From: Pseudomonas arsenicoxydans
Lineage (GTDB): Bacteria > Pseudomonadota > Gammaproteobacteria > Pseudomonadales > Pseudomonadaceae
Direction of reading: 5' to 3'
Length of the DNA: 64,000 bases
Assembly (NCBI RefSeq): GCF_006438915.1
Contig: NZ_RCZE01000001.1
Location: 544,325-608,324 of the forward strand
Position numbers and translations under genes: made by a program. Below are positions 28,116 through 37,300 of this stretch, piece after piece; position 1 is the stretch's first letter, and every line of letters starts with the position of its first letter. The notes under the pieces were generated by a model that ran no database searches, was not told the origin of the DNA, and saw only the letters and a list, made by a program, of their open reading frames with translations.

Positions 28116-29479
28116 CGCGCCTTCTGGTCGAATGCACCCACGTCTTCCAGCACCCCAAGGTCAACTCGGGTATTCAGCGCGTGGTGCGTAACGTCATCAA
28201 CCAACTGCCTGAATCGGTCGAGGGTGTCGAATGCATCCCGGTGGTGATGCTCGAGGGCAAACTCTATCGAGTGTTGATGCTCGGCGCGCTGAACATCCCG
28301 TTTTTCGATCACCTGATGATCTTCGGTGGACGGCTGGGACGCCTGGCGCACCGTTTCTGGCAACTGCATCAACGCCTGCACAACCACAGCAACTCACGAG
28401 TGATCAAGCGATTGCTGCACGTGGCCTACCGGGTGACGGCAATCACCTGCTTCAGTTTTCCGCTGCGGATAATCGATGGCATCAACCAGTATCAACTGCC
28501 CAAACGCTGCACGCCGTTGCAGCATCAGGCGGGGGATCAACTGGTGTTGCTGGATTCGTCCTGGCACACCGACTTTTTCCCGTTTGCCGAACAGCTCAAA
28601 CGCGACGGCGTGGGCATCGTTTCAGTGATCTACGACCTGATTCCCGTGACGCATCCGCAGTTCTACGACACCCGGCTGGTGCAGGTTTTCAACGAGTGGT
28701 TCGACTGGATCACCCGAACGGCCGATGGCTACGTGGCGATTTCTGCCACCGTGCGTGATCAGGTACGCGAGGAATTGCAGCGCCGCCTCGGTCCGGCCAA
28801 GGCCAATGAATTGTGGTTTGATTATTTCCACCTCGGCTCCGAACTCGACCTCAGCGAAGCCACCGCCGCCGTAGAGCCGCGCCTTTCCAAGCTGTTCGAG
28901 GCGCCGGAGCCGGTGTTCTTGATGGTCAGTACCATCGAGCCGCGCAAGAACCATGATTACCTGCTGGACGCCTTCGAACGGGCCTGGGCGGCGGGTTCCA
29001 AAGCCCGGTTGTGCATTGCCGGTCGAATCGGCTGGAAGTGCGACGCACTGCTCGCCCGGGTACGCAATCACCCGCAACTGAATCAGCGTCTGTTCATGTT
29101 CAACGACCTGAGCGACACCAGCCTCGAACACGCTTACAGCCATGCTCGCTCGCTGGTGTTTCCGTCCTATGTCGAAGGCTTCGGCCTGCCGCTGGTGGAA
29201 GCCATGCAGCGCGGACTGCCGGCGATGGGCAGCGATATTCCGGTCTTTCGCGAAATCGGCGGCGACTTCATGGCGTATTTCGATCTGGCCGAGCCACAAA
29301 GCCTCGCTGATCTGGTCGTGGGTTTCGAGCGCAGCGGTCAGTTCCCGGCCACCCGTGACGTCGCGGACTGGCGCTGGATCGGCTGGCGTGAAGCCAGTGC
29401 GCAACTGGCCGAACGAACCCTGCGCAATCTTGTAGAAGCGCCGGTCATGCCAGAGAGGCAACATGCGAATTGCCCTTAA
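28112..29479 (+). CDS. wbpX: D-rhamnosyltransferase WbpX-like glycosyltransferase
   Basis: 455-residue GT4-type enzyme. The N-terminal signature LVECTHVFQHPKVNSGIQRVVRNV is typical of WbpX-like rhamnosyltransferases. The C-terminal GT-B domain shows VSTIEPRKNHDYLLDAFE and FPSYVEGFGLPLVEAMQRGLP (donor site with E-x7-E). It starts inside the stop codon of the wzm remnant and overlaps wbpY by 17 bases. In P. aeruginosa WbpX, WbpY and WbpZ together build the repeating D-rhamnose trisaccharide. Confidence 0.82.
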   Translation: MTRLLVECTHVFQHPKVNSGIQRVVRNVINQLPESVEGVECIPVVMLEGKLYRVLMLGALNIPFFDHLMIFGGRLGRLAHRFWQLHQRLHNHSNSRVIKRLLHVAYRVTAITCFSFPLRIIDGINQYQLPKRCTPLQHQAGDQLVLLDSSWHTDFFPFAEQLKRDGVGIVSVIYDLIPVTHPQFYDTRLVQVFNEWFDWITRTADGYVAISATVRDQVREELQRRLGPAKANELWFDYFHLGSELDLSEATAAVEPRLSKLFEAPEPVFLMVSTIEPRKNHDYLLDAFERAWAAGSKARLCIAGRIGWKCDALLARVRNHPQLNQRLFMFNDLSDTSLEHAYSHARSLVFPSYVEGFGLPLVEAMQRGLPAMGSDIPVFREIGGDFMAYFDLAEPQSLADLVVGFERSGQFPATRDVADWRWIGWREASAQLAERTLRNLVEAPVMPERQHANCP

Positions 29480-30593
29480 TGCCCGGATCCTCCAGGCACC
29501 GCGCACCGGCATCGGCCACTACGTCGCCGAACTGGCGAACGCCCTTGCCGCAGAGCCGGATATTGAACTGGCGCTGTTTCATGGCTGGGGCTGGAGTTCG
29601 ACGCTGCCGGAAGCGGCCATGCCCGGTTATTCGCGACTGACACCGTTGCTGCGACAAATTCCGGGGGCCTATCAGGCCCGGCGCTGGCTGGAGCAAAAGC
29701 GTTTCGATCAAGGCCGTGCGCATTCCATCGACCTCTACCACGAGCCGAGCTTGTGGCCACTGTCGTTCGATGGCCCGACAGTCATCACCTTGCATGACCT
29801 GACTCACCTGCATTATCCCGACACACAGCCGCCCGCACGCTTGCGGGAAATCGAACGGCGGCTGGCCGACGGCGTGCGCCAGGCGAACCTGATTCTCACT
29901 GACTCGCAGTACATTGCTGACGAAGCCCAGGCACATTTCGGGTTACCGGCCGAGCGATTTGTCGTTGCACCACTGGGCGTAGCGGCGCGATTCCACCCGC
30001 GGGCGCCCGAGGCCATCGACGCCGTGCTCAAGGCTCATGGTGTCGAAGCGCGAGAATATTTTCTCTGCGTCGGCACCCTGGAGCCGCGCAAGAACCTGAC
30101 CTTGGCCCTGCGCGCCCACGCTTTATTGCCGGAAGCTGTGCGCCAGCGTTTTCCGCTGCTGATCGTCGGCATGGCTGGCTGGCAACGCGAACAGTTCAGC
30201 GAAGAACTGCAGCAGGCCCTGGCCAGCGGTCACGTCTGTTTGCTGGGTTACCTTCCCGACGAGCAAGTCGCGCAGCTGTTGGCCGGCGCTCGGGCGTTGA
30301 TTTTCCCATCGCTCTACGAAGGCTTCGGCCTCCCGGTGCTGGAAGCCATGGCCTGCGGCACACCCGTCATTCTGACCCGGCGTTCGGCCATGCCCGAGGT
30401 GGCAGGCGCTGCGGGCAACTATATTGAACCTGACGAACCCGAGGGCTTGCGTGATGCCATGAACCGTCTGATCGAAGATCAAGCGCATTGGCAGACATGC
30501 ACGGACGCAGGATTACTTCAGGCAAGGCTTTTTACCTGGGAGCGTTGTGCGCAGGTCACGGCACGCGCCTACCGCCAGGTCATGGGAGGTTGA
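29463..30593 (+). CDS. wbpY: D-rhamnosyltransferase WbpY-like glycosyltransferase
   Basis: 376-residue GT4 enzyme with N-terminal MRIALNARILQAPRTGIGHY, GT-B hinge VGTLEPRKNLTLALRAH and donor motif FPSLYEGFGLPVLEAMACGTP. It is similar to WbpX in the C-terminal half, as expected for related rhamnosyltransferases. GAGAGG precedes ATG, and the start lies inside the end of wbpX. Length agrees with P. aeruginosa WbpY. Confidence 0.84.
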   Translation: MRIALNARILQAPRTGIGHYVAELANALAAEPDIELALFHGWGWSSTLPEAAMPGYSRLTPLLRQIPGAYQARRWLEQKRFDQGRAHSIDLYHEPSLWPLSFDGPTVITLHDLTHLHYPDTQPPARLREIERRLADGVRQANLILTDSQYIADEAQAHFGLPAERFVVAPLGVAARFHPRAPEAIDAVLKAHGVEAREYFLCVGTLEPRKNLTLALRAHALLPEAVRQRFPLLIVGMAGWQREQFSEELQQALASGHVCLLGYLPDEQVAQLLAGARALIFPSLYEGFGLPVLEAMACGTPVILTRRSAMPEVAGAAGNYIEPDEPEGLRDAMNRLIEDQAHWQTCTDAGLLQARLFTWERCAQVTARAYRQVMGG

Positions 30594-31724
30594 ATGCGAG
30601 TTCTTCATTTTTTCAAGACGTACTTGCCGGATTCGGTCGGCGGGATCGAACAAGTGATCTTCCAGTTGTGCGAAAGCGGCGCCCAGCACGGTGTTGAAGG
30701 CCAGGTGCTGACGCTCAGTGCCGATCCGACACCACCGGTGGTAAAGCTCGGCCAACACGAAGTCCATCGGGCCAGACTCGATATCCAATTCGCTTCAACG
30801 GGTTTTTCCTGGAGTGTCTTCAAACAGTTTCGTGAGTTGGCGGCAGAAGCCGACGTGGTCAATTACCACTTCCCATGGCCGTTCATGGACCTGGTGCATT
30901 TCGCCAGCGGCATGAACAAACCGAGCGTGGTGACGTACCACTCGGACATCATTCGCCAGAAACACCTGCTCAAACTCTACCGGCCGCTGATGAACCGCTT
31001 TCTGGCCAGCGCCGACAGAATCGTCGCCGCCTCGCCGAACTATTTGCACACCAGCGATGTGTTGCAACAGTTTCAAGACAAGACCCGAGTGATTCCCTAC
31101 GGCCTGAACAAGGCCGGTTATCCACAGGCCGACAATGAGCGGATGGCGCATTGGCGGCAGAAGCTTGGGGATAAGTTTTTTCTGTTTGTTGGTGTGATGC
31201 GTTATTACAAGGGTTTGCACATCCTGCTCGACGCCTTGAAGGACCTGGATTACCCCACGGTGATTGTCGGGGCCGGTCCTCTGGAAGCAGAGCTTCACGC
31301 TCAGGCGATGGCCTTGGGGCTGCGCAATATTCACTTCCTCGGGCGTCTGGGGGACGAAGATAAAGTGGCGCTGCTGGAGCTGAGCTACGCCATCGTGTTC
31401 CCGTCGCACCTACGCTCCGAAGCGTTCGGCATTTCACTGCTGGAAGGGGCAATGTACGGCAAACCGATGATCTCCAGCGAGATCGGCACCGGCACCAGCT
31501 ACATCAATATTCACAATGAAACCGGGCTGGTGGTGCCTCCCAGTCATCCACAGGCGTTTCGTGAAGCGATGCGCACGCTGTGGGAAAACCCGACGCGGGC
31601 GGCAGAAATGGGCGTCAAGGCTGAGGCGCGTTATCGGCAGTTATTCACCGCTGACGACATGGGCCGCAAGTGGACCGAGTTGTACGAAGAGCTACTTGAA
31701 GAAAAGTCCCTGTCCTACGCGTAA
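30594..31724 (+). CDS. wbpZ: Glycosyltransferase WbpZ-like, initiating D-rhamnosyltransferase
   Basis: 376-residue GT4 enzyme: MRVLHFFKTYLPDSVGGIEQVI at the N-terminus, FVGVMRYYKGLHILLDAL and FPSHLRSEAFGISLLEGAMYGKP in the donor domain. Its ATG follows the wbpY stop directly, with GGGAGG as the ribosome-binding site. It is the last gene of the rightward operon. In P. aeruginosa WbpZ adds the first D-rhamnose to the lipid-linked primer. Confidence 0.84.
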   Translation: MRVLHFFKTYLPDSVGGIEQVIFQLCESGAQHGVEGQVLTLSADPTPPVVKLGQHEVHRARLDIQFASTGFSWSVFKQFRELAAEADVVNYHFPWPFMDLVHFASGMNKPSVVTYHSDIIRQKHLLKLYRPLMNRFLASADRIVAASPNYLHTSDVLQQFQDKTRVIPYGLNKAGYPQADNERMAHWRQKLGDKFFLFVGVMRYYKGLHILLDALKDLDYPTVIVGAGPLEAELHAQAMALGLRNIHFLGRLGDEDKVALLELSYAIVFPSHLRSEAFGISLLEGAMYGKPMISSEIGTGTSYINIHNETGLVVPPSHPQAFREAMRTLWENPTRAAEMGVKAEARYRQLFTADDMGRKWTELYEELLEEKSLSYA

Positions 31725-31732
31725 ATGCTTTT

Positions 31733-31826
31733 CTGTAGGAGCCGGGCTTCCCCGCGATGGCGGCGTGTCAGTCAACATGAATGTTGAATGTTAACCCGTC
31801 ATCGCGGGCAAGCCCGGCTCCCACAG
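31733..31826. repeat. REPIN of a third sequence type (GAGCCGGGCTTGCCCGCGAT)
   Basis: Imperfect inverted repeat: arms 31733-31763 and 31796-31826 match at 28 of 31 positions, with a 32-base spacer. The core GGAGCCGGGCTT(G/C)CCCGCGAT differs from the two other REP pairs in the window. It lies between the convergent wbpZ and redox-fusion genes and may also act as a transcription end. Confidence 0.82.
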
Positions 31827-31849
31827 GGGTTCAGCCGCAGGACCAGCGG

Positions 31850-33880
31850 TTACAGATCCAGCACCAACGGCTGCGATCCCTGAGCCGGCACTGCACAACA
31901 GATCAGCACCTCACCTGCACCCGGGATTTCTGCCGGCATCTGTGGATAAGTTACTTCGCCGCTGATCAGGCGCGTCTTGCAGGTCCCGCAGGAACCGCCA
32001 CGGCAACTGAATTCCGGGCGCAAGCCACGGCTTTCAGCCAACTCCAGCAAACTGCCGCTATCGGGTTTCCAGCGCGCTTCTTTGGCTGAGCGCTCGAACA
32101 CCACCGGTACCGACGTCGTGGCGGCCGGTGGTTGCTCGATGACCACCGCATCCGGATCGAGTACCCGGCGCAACGTCGACGGACCAAAGGTCTCGGCGTG
32201 AATTCTTGAATCGCGGATATCCATGTCACGCAGGCTGTCGTAAATCGCCTGGGTAAATGCGCCGGGACCGCAGAGGACGAAATCCAGCTGATCGTAGTCT
32301 TCCACCTCCAGCATGTTCTTGAGCAGGTCGGCGTCGATGCGCCCGGTCAGGTCGAAATCTTCACCTTCGCGCGCCTCGGGCTCCGGCTGACTGAGCAAAC
32401 GCAGGACTCGCACCGCGTCACCGAGCCCGTCCAGCAAGCGGTTCAGCTCAGGGCGAAACGGTTGATCGGCCAGGGTTCGCGAGCTCTGGATGAACCAGGT
32501 CGGGCGGATGCTCCGCGTGCGCAAGCCTTGATAAACCACCTCGCGCACCATCGACAGCAGCGGCGTGATGCCCACGCCAGCCGCCAGCAACACCAGCGGT
32601 CGCCGCTCATGCGGTGCCACCGTGAAATGCCCTTGGGGCGCACGGGCTTCCAGCACATCACCGACACGAATCCGCTCATGCAGGTGGGATGACACCAACC
32701 CGTCACGCTTCACGCTGATACGGAAAAAGTCATCGGACGGCGCACTCGACAGGCTGTACGTGCGGATATGCACGTCACCGTCAATGTTGAACCGCAAAGG
32801 CAAATGTTGCCCGGCCTGAAACACCGGCAACCCGGCGCCATCGGCAGGCTCTAAATAAATCGAACGGATGCCTTGGCTTTCCTGTTCGATGCGCGTCACC
32901 CGCAGCGACCGCCAGTGATCGCCCAAGGCCTTCGCTTGCAGGCGTGCATTGGCCTGCGCCCAGGTGCCGGTCAACAGACTGGTGGGCGACACGCCGTCAA
33001 AGCGCCAGCGCAAGGCCAGTGCCGCAGGACGGCGCACCACGTGCTCGACCTCAAAGGTCCACAGTCGCTCGGCACCTTGAAAGGCTTCGATTAGCGGGCC
33101 GTCGAGGATGATTTCAGTGCGCCCGCTGAGGTGCAGCAGGTCGCCTGAATTGAAATCGATGAACAACAAACCGGCGCGGGGATTGATCAGCAGATTGCCC
33201 AGCGTATTGAAATGCAGGTTGCCGGCGAAGTCCGGGATCGTCAGGCGATTACCTTCCACTTGTACGAAACCGGCCTGGCCTCCCCGGTGAGAAACATCCA
33301 CCGAACGTTGGCCATCGACGTCCACATAGCTGGCGACAAAGAACGTGTCCGCCTCGACGATCATGGCCCTGGCCGTGTCATCCAGTTCCGTCAGGTGCTG
33401 TGCAACGCGATTCGCTGGGTCCGCCAAGGGCACCGAGCGAAACTGGCGCAATTGAATGTACTGCGGGCAGTTGCCGAACGATTGCTCCACCGTCACGCCG
33501 AATCCGCTGGCCGTAACGGCACTGACTCGGCCATTGAGGCGATTGCGACGCCGCGTGTGCAACTCAATACCGAGCAGACCGATGGCAGCACCGTCCTGCA
33601 GTTGTGCGGGGTCATCGGCACGCGGCAGGTGGTCGAACTGCAACAGCGATGGGTCGGGGGAATGAGCGAAGCCCGGTTCCCCTTCAAGAATGCTCGCCCA
33701 GGGGTTGCCATCGGCATCAACGGCGCCGTACAGCATGAACGGCAGTTGCTGATAGAACGTGCGGTGTTGATCCGGCATCTGACTGCGAATCACCTTACGT
33801 CCGAACGCCTCCATTCGCTCGGCAACACCCACATGAGCCTGCAACTGTTTCTCGCCAGCGTGCCAAGGTGAATGTTCCAT
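31850..33880 (-). CDS. Three-domain redox fusion: PNPOx-like flavin domain + ferredoxin-reductase + 2Fe-2S ferredoxin
   Basis: 676 residues. Residues about 1-300 resemble the pyridoxamine-5'-phosphate-oxidase-like split-barrel fold (MLYGAVDADGNPWASILEGEPGF, NPRAGLLFIDFNSGDLL). About 325-560 is a ferredoxin-NADP reductase module (HIRTYSLSSAPSDDFFRISVKR for FAD, LLAAGVGITPLLSMVREV for NAD(P)H). The C-terminus is a plant-type [2Fe-2S] ferredoxin (SCRGGSCGTC, then LICC). The start at 33880 follows GGGGAGAAG. It forms a likely operon with the GST 63 bases upstream. Electrons could flow NAD(P)H-FAD-Fe/S with a flavin or heme cofactor on the N-terminal domain; substrate unknown. Confidence 0.82.
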   Translation of the reverse strand: MEHSPWHAGEKQLQAHVGVAERMEAFGRKVIRSQMPDQHRTFYQQLPFMLYGAVDADGNPWASILEGEPGFAHSPDPSLLQFDHLPRADDPAQLQDGAAIGLLGIELHTRRRNRLNGRVSAVTASGFGVTVEQSFGNCPQYIQLRQFRSVPLADPANRVAQHLTELDDTARAMIVEADTFFVASYVDVDGQRSVDVSHRGGQAGFVQVEGNRLTIPDFAGNLHFNTLGNLLINPRAGLLFIDFNSGDLLHLSGRTEIILDGPLIEAFQGAERLWTFEVEHVVRRPAALALRWRFDGVSPTSLLTGTWAQANARLQAKALGDHWRSLRVTRIEQESQGIRSIYLEPADGAGLPVFQAGQHLPLRFNIDGDVHIRTYSLSSAPSDDFFRISVKRDGLVSSHLHERIRVGDVLEARAPQGHFTVAPHERRPLVLLAAGVGITPLLSMVREVVYQGLRTRSIRPTWFIQSSRTLADQPFRPELNRLLDGLGDAVRVLRLLSQPEPEAREGEDFDLTGRIDADLLKNMLEVEDYDQLDFVLCGPGAFTQAIYDSLRDMDIRDSRIHAETFGPSTLRRVLDPDAVVIEQPPAATTSVPVVFERSAKEARWKPDSGSLLELAESRGLRPEFSCRGGSCGTCKTRLISGEVTYPQMPAEIPGAGEVLICCAVPAQGSQPLVLDL

Positions 33881-33943
33881 AACGACTTCTCCCCTGCGCC
33901 CATTGCGCATCGTGAACGGCCCGACTGAATCGGGCCGTGAGCA

Positions 33944-34570
33944 TCAGGCAGTTTTTTGCAGGCCTGCGACGGTCCGCGGCATGCCGACAAACCCTGGCAA
34001 GGCTTCGATGCGCGCCAGCCAGGCGCGGATATTGGTGTAGTCGTCGAGCGAGACATTACCTTCCGGCGCATGGGCGATGTAACTGTAGGCCGAGACATCG
34101 GCGATGGTCGGCTCGGTCCCAACCAGATACGGCGTGTCGGACAGTTCCTGATCGATGATTTTCAGCAAGGCGTGGGAATTGGCGATCACCTCTTCAGCGT
34201 TGTAGGACGCGCCGAACACGGTGATCAACCTGGCTCTGGCCACACCAAAGGCAATCGGCCCGGCAGCAATCGATAACCAGCGCTGAACCTTGGCGGCGCC
34301 GACAGGATCAGTCGGTAGCCAGCGACCGTTGCCATACTTCTGCGCCAAATACACCAGGATCGCATTGGAGTCGGCCAACACGACACCTTGGTCATCAATG
34401 GCAGGTACCTGACCCATCGGGTTGATCGCCAGGTAATCCGGCTGCTTGTGCGCCCCCTTGGCCAGATCGACAAAGATCAGCTCGGTCGGCAATTGCAGCA
34501 GGGAGAGCATCAGCTCCACACGGTGAGCATGGCCAGAGCGTGGGAAGTTGTAGAGTTTGATCGCTTGCAT
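33944..34570 (-). CDS. Glutathione S-transferase family protein
   Basis: 208 residues: thioredoxin-like N-terminal domain ([47 protein letters not shown] with the glutathione-binding cis-Pro and Ser) and an all-helical C-terminal domain. The ATG at 34570 has GGAG seven bases upstream and is preferred over an upstream in-frame ATG. Between the LysR gene and the redox fusion, all reading the same way, it may join a detoxification unit regulated by that LysR protein. Confidence 0.84.
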   Translation of the reverse strand: MQAIKLYNFPRSGHAHRVELMLSLLQLPTELIFVDLAKGAHKQPDYLAINPMGQVPAIDDQGVVLADSNAILVYLAQKYGNGRWLPTDPVGAAKVQRWLSIAAGPIAFGVARARLITVFGASYNAEEVIANSHALLKIIDQELSDTPYLVGTEPTIADVSAYSYIAHAPEGNVSLDDYTNIRAWLARIEALPGFVGMPRTVAGLQKTA

Positions 34571-34700
34571 GGTCGACTCCATTGGGTGGTGGCGCCGATC
34601 AGGAAAGATCAGCACCGATGGCCGCTATCTTCCACTCTCAACCAAAACAACAGAATAACCAGCAAACGCAATCCATTGTTTCATCCAGCGCAATAACCAA

Positions 34701-35603
34701 CTAACGGCTCAGGGCTGGATGCTCCCTTAACGTCTTCACCGCGAAGTCGACAAAACTACGGACTCGCACTGGTGCCTTGCGGCCCCCTTGGTAGACCACA
34801 TGAATGGGCAGTGGAGGCTGTTCGAAGTCAGCCAGCACGACTTCCAGTTCTCCGGCGGCTACCTTGCTCGCCACTTGATAAGACAGGACCCGGGTGAATC
34901 CCAGGCCCATGGAGGCCGCCGTGATCGCAGCCTGATTGGCGGTGACCACAAGACGCGGCTCCGGGCGAACACTCAACGGCTCGCCCGCTTCAAGAAATGG
35001 CCAGGCTCTGAGCTGCCCGATGGACGACGTCGCGATAATCGGGGCACCGCTGAGCTCATTCGGGTGCAGTGGCCTGCCACGGGCCGTCAAAAACGCCGGG
35101 GACGCACAGATCACTCGCCGCACCTCGCCCACGCGAATCGCGTGTTGATTGCTGTCAGGCAGCTCACCGATTCGCACCGCCACATCAATGCCCTCTTCAA
35201 CCATGCTCACGACTCGGTCGACCAATAAGGCATTGATGCTGACTTCAGGAAATTGGGTGAGATAACCGACCATGGCCGGCGTGACGAACAGCTCACCGAA
35301 CAACACCGGCGCCGTAATCGTCAGTTGCCCACGGGGTTGTGCGTGACTGCCCGCCGCCGAATCCTCTGCTTCCTGCACCTCGACAAGAATCCTCCGACAA
35401 TCCTCCAGATAACGCTGCCCCGCTTCGCTCAAATGCACGCTGCGGGTCGTCCGGGTGATCAACTGCGTGCCAATGCGCTGCTCCAGCGCCGCGACGGCCC
35501 GGGTGACGCTCGCCGCCGACATCCCCAGGCTTCGCGCCGCCGCCGAGAAACCTTGCGCCTTGGCGACGGCGGCGAAGACCTGCATTTCCTGGAATCGGTC
35601 CAT
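34701..35603 (-). CDS. LysR family transcriptional regulator
   Basis: 300 residues with an N-terminal winged helix-turn-helix (MDRFQEMQVFAAVAKAQGFSAAARSLGMSAASVTRAVAALEQRIG) and a PBP-like effector domain. The long variant start is rejected because AGGA precedes the ATG at 35603, where family members begin. It belongs to the CrgA-like subgroup judging from LITRTTRSVHLSEAG and the conserved RLGELPDS-type loop. It may control the downstream GST/redox-fusion genes or the divergent MFS gene. Confidence 0.88.
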   Translation of the reverse strand: MDRFQEMQVFAAVAKAQGFSAAARSLGMSAASVTRAVAALEQRIGTQLITRTTRSVHLSEAGQRYLEDCRRILVEVQEAEDSAAGSHAQPRGQLTITAPVLFGELFVTPAMVGYLTQFPEVSINALLVDRVVSMVEEGIDVAVRIGELPDSNQHAIRVGEVRRVICASPAFLTARGRPLHPNELSGAPIIATSSIGQLRAWPFLEAGEPLSVRPEPRLVVTANQAAITAASMGLGFTRVLSYQVASKVAAGELEVVLADFEQPPLPIHVVYQGGRKAPVRVRSFVDFAVKTLREHPALSR

Positions 35604-35813
35604 GGGTGTGTCCTCATTAAAAATCAAAAGATCGGCGCTGCGGCAGCTTCTTACAGGTTAATTCTGATTCAGCGTCAACCAGGAAGCAGAACTCTATAGC
35701 CTTGAGGGTGGGATCGAACGATATCTGGCGATCTACCCTGATGAACAACAGATCGTAGTTTCTTTATCGCCCCTGCTCTTGCAGTAACCCCTATCTGGAT
35801 CAAAGGCATATCA

Positions 35814-37118
35814 ATGACTCCAAATTTTTCAGGTATTACGTGGGGATTTCCCGGCATCGACCGGCGTCTGTTGAAAGTGCAATTCAGCTTTTTGCTGATG
35901 GTTCTGGGGGGACGGTGCAATCAACTGGCGGTGGCGTGGTGGGCCTTGCAGGAAACAGGCTCTGCGCTCTATTTCGCCAACATGATTGCCTGTTCCATTG
36001 CGGCGGAGGTATTAGCCAAACCCCTGTTGGGATGGCTGGGGGATAAGTACAACAAAATCCTGATCATCAAGCTGGCCTCATGGATCAGCCTGCTGACGGC
36101 GCTACTGATGGTGGTGCTGTCCGCCATGGGGGCATTCAACCCCTGGACGGTGGGCGCGCTGATGATAATCAGCAGTGCGATTGTCGGCGTGCGCGACCCT
36201 CTCCAAGCGTCGATCATTCCACTGTTCGCAGACGACGATAAAGTCTCCCTGGCCTTTCGGACCAAAAGCGTGATGTCGTCCTTTTCGATTCTGCTGGGAC
36301 CGGTACTGGCCAGCGGGTTGATTTATAAGTTCGGTATCACATTCGCCTTCGCTGCCGATTTTTTTGCAATTCTCATCGCCGGGGCACTGATCGCGACCAT
36401 CCCGAGCCGCATCGGTGCCACTGGACAAGGCGAAAAAGCCTTGAAAGCCAGCGGCTTCAGCATGATTTATTCCGGCTTCAAAGTTGTTTACAGAGTGAAA
36501 GTCGAATTTTACCTGGCCATCATTGCGATGCTTATCAACTTCGCCCTGTTTCCGTTCTTCACCATCCTGATTCCACTGTACGTAAAGGACGTGGTTCAGT
36601 ACCCGGTCACTTACATTGGTCTTCTGGATTCTTGCTTCGGACTGGGCATTCTGGCGGGCAGTTACAAGATCATCGGCTGGTTATCCGACCGTGTCCCCCG
36701 GGACATGTGTGTGTCCGCAGGTTTTGCATTACTGGGGTGCAACCTGGTGGTGGTCGGCACCGTTTCATCCTCGATCATAGTTCCCGTGGCCTTTTTCTGC
36801 GGCGGCATAGGCCTGATGTTGATCAACATCCCCACCTGCGCAGTGAGGTTGCTTGCGACGCCCAAGCTCCATCGCAACCGGATTTTTGCCACAGTTTCAT
36901 TTTTGTCTGCGGCGGCCAGCCCCTTGGGCAGTTTTGCGATGAACACCCTGATTGCCTATCTAGGAATCGCAATGACAATCACGCTGCTGGGCGTGATGGT
37001 TCTGCTGTTGTCTCTGCTGGTTTTTCTGGTACCCGATTTCAAAACTTTCATGCGTTCTCCGGATACGCAGCTCAATGATGCCTACCTGGCCAAATACCCT
37101 GAGGCGTTTGCGCACTGA
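35814..37118 (+). CDS. MFS transporter, EntS/multidrug-like, next to attTn7
   Basis: 434 residues with 10-12 hydrophobic helices and the MFS loop signature GWLGDKYNKI between helices 2 and 3. A soluble loop of about 30 residues (RIGATGQGEKALKASG) separates the halves. Substrate unknown; the sequence resembles EntS-type and drug-efflux permeases in a general way. It stands alone, divergent from the LysR gene with a 210-base gap, with more AT-rich codons than its neighbours. Its position between glmS and variable genes suggests acquired or strain-variable DNA. Confidence 0.72.
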   Translation: MTPNFSGITWGFPGIDRRLLKVQFSFLLMVLGGRCNQLAVAWWALQETGSALYFANMIACSIAAEVLAKPLLGWLGDKYNKILIIKLASWISLLTALLMVVLSAMGAFNPWTVGALMIISSAIVGVRDPLQASIIPLFADDDKVSLAFRTKSVMSSFSILLGPVLASGLIYKFGITFAFAADFFAILIAGALIATIPSRIGATGQGEKALKASGFSMIYSGFKVVYRVKVEFYLAIIAMLINFALFPFFTILIPLYVKDVVQYPVTYIGLLDSCFGLGILAGSYKIIGWLSDRVPRDMCVSAGFALLGCNLVVVGTVSSSIIVPVAFFCGGIGLMLINIPTCAVRLLATPKLHRNRIFATVSFLSAAASPLGSFAMNTLIAYLGIAMTITLLGVMVLLLSLLVFLVPDFKTFMRSPDTQLNDAYLAKYPEAFAH

Positions 37119-37213
37119 CGTTTTATCTGGCTTTCAGCGTTTTCCAGTTTGTTTATTACGGGGGTATTTCGCGGATTTTTTCGGGGATTTTTCTACAGCG
37201 TTTGAGTGCATAA

Positions 37214-37245
37214 ATAGAAAAACAGGGGCACGGTTCGTGCCCCTG
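37214..37245 (-). terminator. Intrinsic terminator of glmS
   Basis: CAGGGGCACG and CGTGCCCCTG (37223-37232, 37236-37245) form a perfect 10-bp stem with a 3-base loop, followed on the minus strand by TTTTTC. It begins 12 bases after the glmS stop. Confidence 0.9.
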
Positions 37246-37300
37246 CGTCTTTCGACTTATTCCACCGTCACCGACTTCGCCAGGTTACGCGGCTGGTCAA
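37225..37300. other. attTn7: attTn7 site, unoccupied
   Basis: The last codons of glmS (NLAKSVTVE), which TnsD recognises in other bacteria, are intact at 37257-37292. The expected insertion point about 25 bases past the stop falls inside the terminator stem. No Tn7 ends or tns genes are seen on this side, so the site looks empty. Confidence 0.55.
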
